DNA from: Leucothrix mucor DSM 2157
Lineage (GTDB): Bacteria > Pseudomonadota > Gammaproteobacteria > Thiotrichales > Thiotrichaceae
NCBI RefSeq assembly: GCF_000419525.1
Contig: NZ_ATTE01000001.1
Location: forward strand, 434,001-498,000
Direction of reading: 5' to 3'
DNA: 64,000 bases
This document shows positions 9,460-19,130 of this stretch, piece after piece; within the stretch, counting starts at the first letter, position 1, and the number at the start of each line of letters is the position of its first letter. Position numbers and translations under genes: made by a program. The notes below the pieces were generated by a model. That model worked only from the letters and a program-made list of their open reading frames with translations. It ran no database searches and was not told the origin of the DNA.

Positions 9460-11472
9460 TTAATCTGATTGGTAGGGGTTTATTGAAAAATCTTCCAAAA
9501 TTCTAGTTAGGTTCTGGTTGTAAGCAGGATCTTTCTGCAAAAAATACCACCATTTATGTTTAATGTAACGCACTTCTTTGTTAGTAATCCTTTTAACTTT
9601 GGCGTTTACAGCTGTTCCTCGTGATTGAGATTCATGGTGGTATAGTAGGGCATGTGGTGTCCATATGTTGCGATAGCCAAGTTCTTTTATTTTTAGACAG
9701 AAGTCAACATCATTCATACTGATTGCTAAACGTTCCGTCAGCCCCCCGGCTTGGAGGTAGGTGTCTTTTCTAACCATCAAGCATGCAGCAGTCATGGCTG
9801 AGAAATTTTGAACTTGATTTAATCGATTAAAGTAGCCATTTGATTTCATATTTTGCCCACGATGTGCGTGCCCTGCGACTCCATTAATACCTAGGATTAT
9901 TCCTGCATGTTGTATTGTATGGTCTGCATAAATCAACTTGGCTCCGACACAGCCGACATTAGGGTGTATTGCATATCGGAGAAGCTCATTTAACCAAGTG
10001 TTAGAGATTACTTCAGTATCATTATTAAGCAATAAGATAATATCACCTTTTGCTTTCTTTACTGCATAGTTGTTCATTGCTGAAAAATTAAACGGTCTTT
10101 TGTAGCTTATTACGGATATATTAGGTAATTGATCAATGCTTGATAGAAAATCTAGTGTTCTTTTTTCTTTGCTATCATTATTAACTATAATAATTTCGTA
10201 ATTTTTATAGGTTGATTTTTGAATAATAGACTGTATGCATCTGTCAAGTAGCTCTACTTTATCTCTTGTAGGTATAATGATGCTTATTTTATAATTTTTT
10301 TCAGTATATGGATAAATCACATCGCTGAAATTTATTCTACTAATGTCTTCTTTTTGTTGGTCAGGCTTATGGAATAGTATTTTAGGGATATGGACTATAT
10401 CAGCTCCGTCAAGTTGGCTTGTTATCTTGTAAAGCACTTGGTAAGCAGTGAGTTTCTGAAGCTCGCTATCTGAAATCGCGCTTCTGAAAAAGTCGGACCT
10501 TATAATATAACTATTACCAATATAGTTCGATGAATAAAACAGGTCTGGGTTCCAGTCGGGCTTGAAGTGTGGTGAATGACGGAAGCCTGATGAGTTCAAA
10601 TAGTCATTATCTGAATATATGAGTTTGGCATTAGGGTTAGCCGAAATCATATCTGACAATACAATAAGTGCATCTTCTGCGAGAGTGGAGCCGTTCTCAA
10701 TAATTATTATATAGTCAATATTTTTTGTGTTATTAAAAAGGTTGGGAAAAGTTTCTCTTTGAGTTGCATGTGAGTAAACACTGTACGCTATTATGGTGTT
10801 TGAATTATTTTTAGGTGGTTCTTGAATATCAAATTTATTGCGTGAGAAAGAGAAGCCTGTTGGTGTTAGGTGTTTGTTTTTTTTCTGTTCATTATTGCTT
10901 ATCCATAGTGAATAAAGTTCAGTCTCATTGAAGTTCGGTGGGTCAACTATTTCATTATATTTTTTGTATAGAATAGCAGATATGGACTGTTTTTCTTTTA
11001 TGGATGTTAAATATACTTTACCAAAAGTAATGAGTGCTTTCCTGTTGAAATAAAGAGGGTGGTTGTTTATAAGCTTTTTTAGGGTACGAGTGAGGGCAAA
11101 AAAGAAACTAACCTGAAATATAGATAAACTATCCACGTTGAAATTCTTTTCTTCACTCACTAGCGATATCTTTTGTGGATTTCCTGAGCTTAAAAAAAGT
11201 CGTTTTCTAGTGCGTTGATTATAGAATGACAAGCTAATATCTTGTTCGTTATGAAGACCTTTATTTAGTATTAAGTTAACGATTTTTTTGTTGTTATTAG
11301 TAGATGATGCTACTAGTTCAAGCATATACCAGTTGTTTTTTTTAATGCTCTGTTTATTTTTAGTTATAAAAAAATCTACACTTATTTTTCCTAGATCATT
11401 GTGTTTAGTTTTTTCTTTAAACTCTATCTCCTTACGGAAAAATTTCTTTATTTGTGAGGTGGCTGAGTTCAA
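9460..11472 (-). CDS. Family 2 glycosyltransferase with novel N-terminal domain, AT-rich gene
   Basis: The protein has 670 residues. Residues about 45-200 form a domain of unknown function with NNWYMLELV and an ILYKKYNEIVDPP end; the 14145-14864 protein shares it. Residues about 230-380 look like the C-terminal half of a GT2 unit (LIYSDNDYLNSSGFRH, FKPDWNPDLFYSSNYIGNS), as in tandem GT2 proteins. Residues about 390-640 are a full GT-A domain: ISIIIPTRDKVELLDRC, IIVNNDS, the LLNNDTEV metal-binding motif and an MNDVDFC motif. The likely role is a sugar transfer in surface glycan assembly. Codons are strikingly AT-rich compared with both flanking repeat copies, which suggests separate acquisition. 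The spacing of 38 bp to the next gene fits an operon. Confidence 0.85.
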   Translation of the reverse strand: MNSATSQIKKFFRKEIEFKEKTKHNDLGKISVDFFITKNKQSIKKNNWYMLELVASSTNNNKKIVNLILNKGLHNEQDISLSFYNQRTRKRLFLSSGNPQKISLVSEEKNFNVDSLSIFQVSFFFALTRTLKKLINNHPLYFNRKALITFGKVYLTSIKEKQSISAILYKKYNEIVDPPNFNETELYSLWISNNEQKKNKHLTPTGFSFSRNKFDIQEPPKNNSNTIIAYSVYSHATQRETFPNLFNNTKNIDYIIIIENGSTLAEDALIVLSDMISANPNAKLIYSDNDYLNSSGFRHSPHFKPDWNPDLFYSSNYIGNSYIIRSDFFRSAISDSELQKLTAYQVLYKITSQLDGADIVHIPKILFHKPDQQKEDISRINFSDVIYPYTEKNYKISIIIPTRDKVELLDRCIQSIIQKSTYKNYEIIIVNNDSKEKRTLDFLSSIDQLPNISVISYKRPFNFSAMNNYAVKKAKGDIILLLNNDTEVISNTWLNELLRYAIHPNVGCVGAKLIYADHTIQHAGIILGINGVAGHAHRGQNMKSNGYFNRLNQVQNFSAMTAACLMVRKDTYLQAGGLTERLAISMNDVDFCLKIKELGYRNIWTPHALLYHHESQSRGTAVNAKVKRITNKEVRYIKHKWWYFLQKDPAYNQNLTRILEDFSINPYQSD

Positions 11473-11492
11473 AGTTAATGTATTCTTTAGGG

Positions 11493-14400
11493 TTATAAGT
11501 TAGCTTCTAAACCAACAAGGCTCAAGCCACGAGTAAAGTGTCGCCAAGCTTCTTCAGTTGATAAGGTATGACGTGCAAACGCCGTATAGTTATGGGAGCA
11601 GTCTAGCCACTGCTCATCAGACAGCGCTAGCATTTCCAATACTTGTTGGGCGAATGCTTCCGGAGTGTCTGCGGTTGGTAGCAGGTCATTAATTCCGGGG
11701 ATCCCTTCAGCGGCGATGCTGGTGGCCACTAGGGGGATGCCTTTTTGTAATGCCTCCAAGGTCTTGCCTTTAACGCCGGCGCCATATTGTAAGGGGGCGA
11801 CAACGAGTCTGGCGAGACGGTACTCCTCGTGCAGGTCATCTTCTGAAATACCACCCAGTAGCGTGACCGATTCATCCGCCATCGCATAGAGTGACTCTGA
11901 TGGGTTGGCCCCCACTAAGCGGAAACTTGCCTGAGGTGCGGCCTTTATAACGAAGGGCCATACCTCACTTAAAAACCATGTAACCGCATCATGATTCGGG
12001 GCGTGATGCATGCCACCGACGAACACGATGCGCTGGCCTTCGGGTGCACGCTTACGGTCCGGACAGCCTGTTTCGTTACAATACAAGGGCAGGTAGCTCA
12101 CCGTTTCAATGTTATGTTCCTGTTGCAAGTAATCCGCTTCGAACTGACTTGGAGTATAACTGAAGGCTGCCTGTCGGAAAATATCAATTTCTTCCTGCTC
12201 TCTGGCTTTGACCTGTTTGGCCTTCTCGGTATCTTGTTGACGCAGGGCTTCACGGTAAGCGCGGAGATTATGCAGATCATGGCAGAAATACAAGACCGGA
12301 ATTGACGCTTCCTGACAGGCTTTGGCATGCATCTGATAAATGTGAGGACGATTAATCAGCACCGCATCTAAGTAGTCTTTATGAGCAGTCAGCCAGGCAC
12401 TCCAGTTTTGCTCAAAATAATAGATCCCGGGGTAGTAGGTTTCAACGCCCAGCTGTTGCAACTGAGTCGCAAACTGAATTTGCCGCTCATGATCAATAAA
12501 GCAAGCGAAGTATTTAACGACATAGCCTTTTGATAGCAGTAGCTTGATGTAGGTCAGGGTGTGGCGGGCACCGGCATGACGGTCATATTCTGGCAAATAG
12601 TAATCCAGCACCGCAATAATCTTTTTACCGACACTCCGTTCTCTGGCAAAGAGTAATTGACTGCCATCAACATGCTTGGTTTCCAGCGTAGTTTGCCACT
12701 TGTCACGAAACTTTTGTTGATTAATCACCTGATGATGTTTGATGCCACTGCCAAGGTCGGTACCGTGAGACTTGCCTTCAAAATGAACCACTAAAGAGGC
12801 CGGTTGTAGATAGACCTCCCTGTTGTGATCTCGAGCCTCAAAACACAGGTCGGTATCTTCATAGTAAGCCGGTACAAAGCGCTCATCAAAGCCGCCCAAC
12901 GTAAGCCAAAAGTCATGGCGAACGGCAATGGCTGCCCCTGAAATATAATCGGATGGTTTTAGGTAGCTATACTCAGGCAGGGCCGGGTTTTGGTCACGAC
13001 CATAATTAAGGCCACCGGCATTCTGCCAAACCACTCCACCCGCCTCCTGCAAAGAGCCATCAGGATACAACAGCTTCGAACCAACAACGGCTGCATTCGG
13101 GTGTGGTTTCGAAGGTGTCTATTAACGAAGATAACCAGCCAGGTTGAACTTGAGTGTCGTTATTGAGCAGGACCAGAAACGTTCCCTGCGCCGTCTTTGC
13201 AGCATGATTACAGTTACCCAGAAAGCCCAGATTCTTTGGTGTACGGACCACAATAAGGTGTGGATAATGATCTGCCGCCGCTAAGGTCTCATCCGTTGAA
13301 CCATCGTCCGCTAAAATAATCTCATAAGGCGTTTGCTCAGGGTCTGTAAAGTCCGCAATCGCGTTCAGACAAGCACGGGTATGCGCCCATTGGTTATACA
13401 CCGGAATAATAATCGAGACTATTGGCCTTCGCCGTCACGGACCAGTCGCGATGCTCAGGCATCGTCGGCGCAATCAATGGACTGAAAAACTCCATGGGTG
13501 AAGCAGGGCGGACCGCTTGATAAGTTTGCTGTTGGTGATGCGCAACGTAAAAGAATAAGCGCTCAATCACATGGGCCAGAGTGCCATTTTTCTGACTATC
13601 CTCTGCTGGGAAATCAGCCCAGTCCAAATTAGCCTCAAACAACGGCCTCAAGGCCGAGGAGCGGAACCACATCCATTGAGCCCGCCGGGAACTCAAGGGG
13701 AAACGCCTCCAGTGTCGTTGCCCGGAACCCCAGACGATCCCAGAGTCTCCCAATTGCAAGCATGATTGCGCAAAGGTAGGTAAAGGTGGCGGGTAAATAA
13801 TGCCCAGCTCAGGATTTTTGTTCAAACTGATTCAGAATGGCCTCACATACAGCGGGCTATCGAGCAAGTGCGACAAGCAATAGCTAAACCAGCCATCCGT
13901 CTCACTGCCATACGGGCTCTTCTTAGAATGTAAATGCATCACATAATCATGCGCCAGACACTCTTTTCGCAAAGCCCACCACCATCGGTGCAATATTCAC
14001 GTCCCTGATTCGGCATCACCCTAACATCTAATGTGCCCCAGGATTTGTGGGTACGGTGGCGAGCTAAGGCTTCGACAATCCAGTTGGTGGTGGAGCTTCC
14101 GAGGGGCGTCCCGAGATCAAAAGATCCAAAGTGGAATGGAATATTTAGACAAGCCAGTGTTGAAACTCGGGCAACATATCGTCATAGAAGATATGCGCCA
14201 TGACCGCAATAGAGAATGTTTGTGCTGGCAGCGAAGCATAGTGCTGGCCGGTAGGGAGTGCCGGACATATTCTAAGAGCCGATTGAAGGTTTTTGTTGTT
14301 GCTTAAAAAAGCAGGAGCAACGATACCGTCGTATGTTTGATAGAGGTAGGCATCAGGATCTACTGCTTGTTGATCAGCCTGAAGATCTATCATTTGACGT

Positions 14401-14864
14401 ACAGTTTTAGTCTCAAGCTGGAAAAAGTCAGGATGATTCGCCTTTATCTTTTTCAATACCCGCTTATGCGCAAATTTACGACTAACTCTGAATATTCTTA
14501 ATTTCTCTATTTTCAGTAACTTAGAAGAAGTGTCAATTTCCAGCTGAACAGTAGTAGGGTTTATTAAAACTTTAAAAAAACGTTTCTTTAATACGCCATC
14601 TGTATAGCGAAGAAGTATTACCTGAGCTTTGTTATTAGAGTCTCTTAAGATAACCCTCATTATGCCTTGCCGAGCCTCAGCTTGCTTTATAACAAGTTCT
14701 ATCATGTACCATGACGTTGTGCACAGCTGAGACGATGCGCCCAAAAGACTCAGCTCAGGCAAAGGATGAATGATCTGATACTCATAATCTGAATTATCTA
14801 ATTTTAAAATGCCCTTAAGTATTTTCTTTGAAAATAACACATACAGTCTAAAAGGCATTCTCAT
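11493..14864 (-). pseudogene. Frameshifted modular glycosyltransferase: novel N-domain + RgpF-like + GT2 + GT4 (repeat copy B)
   Basis: As it stands the gene is broken into frames at 14145-14864 (start, 239 residues), 13394-13825, 13060-13401 and 11493-13070 (525 residues, end of GT2 plus all of GT4). No usable frame covers 13826-14144. Joined, it would encode about 1120 residues. The N-terminal 205 residues differ from copy A and instead resemble the start of the 9460-11472 protein (TTSWYMIELV; LYQTYDGIV). Everything after LRICPALPTG matches copy A. The disruptions are mostly one-base insertions that double a neighbouring base, plus a net loss of 18 bases near 13740, all within 13104-14153. 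This may be real decay or poor sequence; the flanking coding sequence remains near-perfect. Confidence 0.8.
11540..14277. repeat. 2.7 kb direct repeat, copy B
   Basis: This is the second copy of the 6028-8762 repeat, 5.5 kb away in the same orientation. From 11540 to 13103 it differs from copy A by only a handful of substitutions and no indels. From 13104 to 14153 it contains many small indels. From 14154 to 14277 it is again almost clean. Confidence 0.93.
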
Positions 14865-14866
14865 AA

Positions 14867-16507
14867 TTAAAGTATGCCAACAGCACTACTTGCAGCAGCA
14901 ATCTGGAAGATAATCGTGATTATATCCTTAGCGTATTGCATTGATTTAGTATCAACCCTAGGAAAAATAAGTAACTCATCCCCTGGAGCCAGAACAGCGC
15001 CTTGATCAATGATTATTTGTCCATTAGGCTTTCTAATGATAATGCGACGTGCGTCTGCTCTCTCGGTAAATCCGCCGGCTCTAGCGACATAGTCTCTAGT
15101 TGTGGCATTACTAGCAAAGACAAGCGCTTGGGGTATGTTAACTTCACCACTGATGGTTATAACGTCACTACGAAACGGAATAACAATTACATCACCATCT
15201 TCCAAGCGAATATTGGCAATTTGGCCATTCTCGCTGACAACAACTCGACCATCAGGAACTATATTCCGTGCATTTTTTATGAACTCACTTACTAGAGCCG
15301 CTTCCTGTTGTCTTATACTTGCTTCTCCATCTGATTTGGCTGGTGATGTTAAGACGCTTCTCTCCAGCCGATTAATTGACTGTTGTAAGTTGATTTTTTG
15401 TTTCTCAGCAACACTCTTGCGACGAATAAATATGTTATTAATATCTGCTTCATCAGGAGAGATGGCTATGTAGTCAAGGACTTCTTTTAAGCGAGATCCT
15501 TTCTTCGCAGCTAGGTAAGAGTTGCCTAGGTAGCTACCTTCTACGGAAATATCAATCGTGCCACTTTGAGCGTCTGACACAAAGCGTACAGTGTCTCCGT
15601 CACGTAGGGCGGTATTAGCGAATTTACCAATGGGTAAATAAACAGAAAGTGGTCTTTGATTTCTTGTTCCGCTAAGTGCGATGTTTGTTACGCTAGAGTT
15701 CGGCCGAGCAATGTTTATTAGGTCGCGACCTGAACCTTCTTGTCTTGAAAATTCGAATCGGTAGTTTCCTCGCACATCGCCTTCTACATTCACGGTGCTA
15801 CTTTGTGGAGCAACTAAAATAGTATCACCGTTTTGAAAACGAATATTTGGTAGTTGGCCCCATCGTAAAAACGCATATAAATCAACGGTTCCAATGGTCT
15901 GATTCCGCCTTAAGATTCTTATGTTTCGATAGCTTCCCCGATTTGGGTCAATGCCTCCTGCCTGGTGTAAATAGGCAAGAACACTATCTGTTTGTATACC
16001 TGCATATTGGCCTGGGCTAAGAACGGGGCCCGTCACAAATACACTTACAGGTGTCGCAGTTAAGAGATTGACGTAAACATCAACGCCCTGGGTATAGACA
16101 CCTTGTAGCTTTCCTTTTACAAGCGATGAGAGATCTTTTGCTGGGCTTCCGGCTACTTTTACGGCGCCTATTTCGGGAAGAAAGAGATTTCCTTGTGCAT
16201 CAATCACCGACGTTTCATCAGCTTGCACAGCTCCCCAGATATGGAGTGAGACTTTATCACCGGGAACAAGTATGTAGTCAGGGTCAAGGGCATTAGATCC
16301 CTGTGCTGCAAATTTTCCGGTAAAAAGACTGGCACCAAAAGGGCGGTTAAGGCCTCTAAGGCTCTCCGTGTCTGGTATTCCTTCATCGAATGCTTCAGGT
16401 GTTAAACTGTTTTGTGGGTCTGCCGCTTGTATGCTTAAGCACAGGGAAGATAATACAACTCCAGAAATGACTTTCTGGAGTAGCTTTGGTAGGTTTTTAT
16501 AGTTCAC
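14867..16507 (-). CDS. kpsD: Outer-membrane polysaccharide export protein, KpsD/Wza type
   Basis: The product is a periplasmic/outer-membrane export component. It has a signal sequence (hydrophobic VISGVVLSSLCLSIQA), a polysaccharide-export domain at about residues 50-125 (DYILVPGDKVSLHIWG), and SLBB-type beta-grasp segments near residues 150-240 and 430-510 (ISGEVNIPQALVF). The C-terminal segment is amphipathic/hydrophobic. The frame is open to a GTG at 16540. I prefer the GTG at 16507 because GAGG lies 8 bases before it, it follows the kpsE stop by 16 bp, and it puts the signal peptide at the N-terminus. With KpsE it would form the trans-envelope conduit. It ends 2 bp before the next glycosyltransferase reading frame, so co-transcription is likely. 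Confidence 0.87.
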   Translation of the reverse strand: MNYKNLPKLLQKVISGVVLSSLCLSIQAADPQNSLTPEAFDEGIPDTESLRGLNRPFGASLFTGKFAAQGSNALDPDYILVPGDKVSLHIWGAVQADETSVIDAQGNLFLPEIGAVKVAGSPAKDLSSLVKGKLQGVYTQGVDVYVNLLTATPVSVFVTGPVLSPGQYAGIQTDSVLAYLHQAGGIDPNRGSYRNIRILRRNQTIGTVDLYAFLRWGQLPNIRFQNGDTILVAPQSSTVNVEGDVRGNYRFEFSRQEGSGRDLINIARPNSSVTNIALSGTRNQRPLSVYLPIGKFANTALRDGDTVRFVSDAQSGTIDISVEGSYLGNSYLAAKKGSRLKEVLDYIAISPDEADINNIFIRRKSVAEKQKINLQQSINRLERSVLTSPAKSDGEASIRQQEAALVSEFIKNARNIVPDGRVVVSENGQIANIRLEDGDVIVIPFRSDVITISGEVNIPQALVFASNATTRDYVARAGGFTERADARRIIIRKPNGQIIIDQGAVLAPGDELLIFPRVDTKSMQYAKDIITIIFQIAAASSAVGIL

Positions 16508-16523
16508 GATGTTTGCCTCATGC

Positions 16524-17618
16524 CTAACTAAGGTGCTCACGCACTGAAGAAATTATTAAGGATAGCACTCCCCATATCATGAAGCTTGCTAGGAAGAATG
16601 ATACCGCTGAGAGAATACGGTGGGGCTTTAGCGCCTCATCTGGAAGGTGAGGAGGAACAATACGTTCCAAGTAGCGCTGCTTTTGTTTGGATTCAATTTC
16701 CGCCTGCTTTAATGCACTTAGCGCGGTAACATAAAGTTGCTCTGCAAAAGTAAGCTCTGAAGTGAGCCTAGCCGTGTTTTGTACTGCTGAGGCGACTGTT
16801 TTTCCAGCGCCAGCATCAGGGTTTGTCCAGCGACTTTGCTGCACTAGGATTTGGTTTTTAATAGAGTTGATGTCATTGATCAAGGCTCTAACCTTGAGAG
16901 AGTCTTGGCGCATATAGGCGCTTATTTTTCTATATTCAGCTTCCGCAGTAGCTAGTTTTTGTTTCAACTCCGCAACAATACCTTGCTCAGTTTGGGCATT
17001 TTGTTCCACACTGATAACCTTTTCACTTTCGCTGAAAAGTGTGATCTGATTTCTGAGATTGTCCAGTGTGAGCTTGGCATCTTTGGCCTCTTTTTGTGCA
17101 AACTCTAACGCGTCGTCCCTAGCATTGTCAGACATTGTATTAATGAAGGTTTCACTGATTTCTAAGATTTCGTTTGAAATTTTCTGGGCCATTTCTGCTT
17201 CAAATGCGGTTACCTCAAGTATGCTGATACCTGAAGCTCCATCGAATGAGATATTGACGATCGTATTCTCCCAGTAATCTAGAAGGTCTTCATTGGTTGC
17301 ATCCTCTGGCAATCTGGCCCACCAATCATGAGTAGTGCTTGAGTACTCTTTACGTAAACTGATTCTCTGGTTAATCAGGCGTAAGAAGTCGTGAGAGTTT
17401 ATATAGTTTTGAACTGTTAGGGAGTCTGTTCCAGATGAGGCCATCCCAGTAAGCCCCGTTACCATCCCTAATACATCAACATTGCTTTGGCTGCTTCCTT
17501 GTATAATATAGCGGGACTCAGAAACATATTGATCACTAGCATACTTATAAAAGTAGGTTGAAACTAATGCACTAGGTATTAGAACAAAGAAAAAAAATGT
17601 AAATTTATTAAAGGACAT
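16524..17618 (-). CDS. kpsE: Capsule export inner-membrane/periplasmic protein, KpsE (PCP) type
   Basis: This 364-residue protein has one transmembrane helix near each end (about residues 7-25 and 335-357) and a long periplasmic, largely coiled-coil middle (about 165-320). That is the architecture of polysaccharide co-polymerase proteins of ABC-dependent capsule systems. The N-terminal periplasmic part has the usual YVSESRYIIQ-type segment. It links the inner-membrane KpsM transporter with the KpsD outer-membrane channel. It starts 1 bp after the kpsT stop codon, so the two genes are coupled. Confidence 0.87.
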   Translation of the reverse strand: MSFNKFTFFFFVLIPSALVSTYFYKYASDQYVSESRYIIQGSSQSNVDVLGMVTGLTGMASSGTDSLTVQNYINSHDFLRLINQRISLRKEYSSTTHDWWARLPEDATNEDLLDYWENTIVNISFDGASGISILEVTAFEAEMAQKISNEILEISETFINTMSDNARDDALEFAQKEAKDAKLTLDNLRNQITLFSESEKVISVEQNAQTEQGIVAELKQKLATAEAEYRKISAYMRQDSLKVRALINDINSIKNQILVQQSRWTNPDAGAGKTVASAVQNTARLTSELTFAEQLYVTALSALKQAEIESKQKQRYLERIVPPHLPDEALKPHRILSAVSFFLASFMIWGVLSLIISSVREHLS

Positions 17619-17619
17619 T

Positions 17620-18303
17620 CTAAATGGTGCCTGTGTTGTTGCGATGAAAGCGTCGGTACTTTAGAAGGCCTGCTTCAATATCATCAAAGAGGATCGCAGC
17701 CCCTTTGTGAATTACCATTGCTCTATCAGTATAGTTTCGTACAAGCTTCACAGAGTTAGATGTCAAAATGAGTGAGGCATCCTTTGTCTTTTCTGTGAAT
17801 GCATCCATGCATTTTTTTTGGAACTCAGGAGAGTTCCCCGTTGGGATTGGGTTGATAACTAAATAGGTATCGAACCTCATTGCAATACTTAGTGCAAAGG
17901 CAATATTTTTACCAAACCCATCCTGATATGTTTTAGTTGGAAGCTTGAGTGCCTTATCCGCTTCCAGAAAGTCTTTTATGAAAGCGATGATAGTTTTAGG
18001 TTGCTGTCCGTAGAGCTTGCAAATAAAGCGAATATTCTCCTCGCCAGTCAGATCACCATGAAAGCTACCAGTGTCACCGATTGGAGGAGAAAATGAACCG
18101 CGTCTTATAATCTTCCCTGTTGTTGGTAATTCAGAGCCTGAAATAAGTTTTAGCACTGTTGGAACACCAGCACTTTTTACTCCTAGTAAACTAACTCGAT
18201 CACCTTCATTGAAGATAAAAGAGGCATTCAGAAGAACATGTTTTTTCTTATGAGTGCCTGGTATTGGCTTTAGCTTGGTGACATTGTCAAAGGATATAAT
18301 CAT
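17620..18303 (-). CDS. kpsT: KpsT-like ABC subunit with degenerate ATPase motifs (putative pseudo-ATPase)
   Basis: The protein has the normal KpsT length (227 residues) and normal position between kpsM and kpsE, and collinear similarity to KpsT is clear (GSFHGDLTGEENIRF, RFDTYLVINP, EFQKKC). Catalytic motifs are altered. The Walker A loop at residues 41-49 reads GVKSAGVPT, with Val47 for the essential Lys and Pro48 for Ser. The signature at about 126-130 is YQDGF instead of YSSGM. The Walker B Asp-Glu pair is Asn151-Pro152. The switch His is Asn183. The Val codon was checked on the DNA (18163-18165). There is no stop or frameshift. As built it should not hydrolyse ATP, so export would need another ATPase or this subunit has another role. 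The start overlaps the kpsM stop (ATGA). Confidence 0.88.
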   Translation of the reverse strand: MIISFDNVTKLKPIPGTHKKKHVLLNASFIFNEGDRVSLLGVKSAGVPTVLKLISGSELPTTGKIIRRGSFSPPIGDTGSFHGDLTGEENIRFICKLYGQQPKTIIAFIKDFLEADKALKLPTKTYQDGFGKNIAFALSIAMRFDTYLVINPIPTGNSPEFQKKCMDAFTEKTKDASLILTSNSVKLVRNYTDRAMVIHKGAAILFDDIEAGLLKYRRFHRNNTGTI

Positions 18304-19130
18304 TCGCGGGCTTTTTCCTCGGTGAGTCTCTGCATAGCTAAACCTATAAACAATGCTGTGAGGGTAAAGCCAAGGAGGTATTTTAAGTCGACCAGACTAC
18401 TTTCCCATGTACGGTAGAATGCACTGCGTGACCACTCGGTGATGTGTAATACAGGGTTATAATAAAGAATAGCCATGACTTCAGGCGGAAAGCGCTCTGA
18501 CGCGACAAAAAACACTCCCGACATAATAAATAAAGGGCGCGTGAGTAGACCCCAAAACTTTGGATATAAGCTGAATCGTGCGGCAAGTGCTGAATTAATA
18601 AGCCCTATTGCAAAACCAAGAGTAATCGACACAATTATCATTAGGAGGATGTCAAGCAATGAGTCGTAGGAGTAATCCCAGTAGCCAAGCAGCCCAACAC
18701 CAGTGAAAATAACGACTCCAGCAATCAAAAGTATCGAGGATTCTATTAAGAGGTTTGCAATAATTGTATCGAAGGGGGTTATAAAGGGGTGAGTCATCAG
18801 GCCTTTACTTGTTCCTTGATTATTCATCACTCTGGTTGCCATCATTATGCAAAAATTGTAAGGAATGATAGCTGTTGCTAAAAACAGTACAATACTGCCG
18901 CCTAGAGGGTTATTCCTCCCAATTACAGTGAACAGTAATGAAATAAAAAGAATCTGTGATAGCGGCTGACCGATAGCCGACAGGAAACCCATCTTATTAT
19001 TACCGAGCTTTATCAGCGTCTCTCGATAAACGATGGCTTGAATAACTCGAACCTGTATGCTTAGCGCATTTAAAAATAGAGCCATTACTAGGGAGTTTGA
19101 ACGACTAATATCGGTGCTGCTTCTTGCCAT
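18300..19130 (-). CDS. kpsM: Capsule ABC transporter permease, KpsM type
   Basis: This is an integral membrane permease of the ABC-2 type with about six hydrophobic segments. It has a cytoplasmic N-terminus with YRETLIKLGNNKMGFLSAI, corresponding to the KpsM amphipathic start, and the typical NPVLHITEWSRSAFY segment near the C-terminus. It should move the finished polysaccharide across the inner membrane with KpsT. The frame is open to 19184. I chose Met at 19130 because it begins MARSS, like known KpsM proteins; Met at 19085 (2 bp after the upstream lipoprotein stop) is also possible. No good ribosome-binding site marks either. Confidence 0.85.
   Translation of the reverse strand: MARSSTDISRSNSLVMALFLNALSIQVRVIQAIVYRETLIKLGNNKMGFLSAIGQPLSQILFISLLFTVIGRNNPLGGSIVLFLATAIIPYNFCIMMATRVMNNQGTSKGLMTHPFITPFDTIIANLLIESSILLIAGVVIFTGVGLLGYWDYSYDSLLDILLMIIVSITLGFAIGLINSALAARFSLYPKFWGLLTRPLFIMSGVFFVASERFPPEVMAILYYNPVLHITEWSRSAFYRTWESSLVDLKYLLGFTLTALFIGLAMQRLTEEKARE

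Noticed and set aside
6028-14277. Insertion sequence or transposon as the cause of the 2.7 kb repeat
   Set aside because: No transposase, terminal inverted repeats or target duplications are visible; the repeat consists of glycosyltransferase coding sequence.
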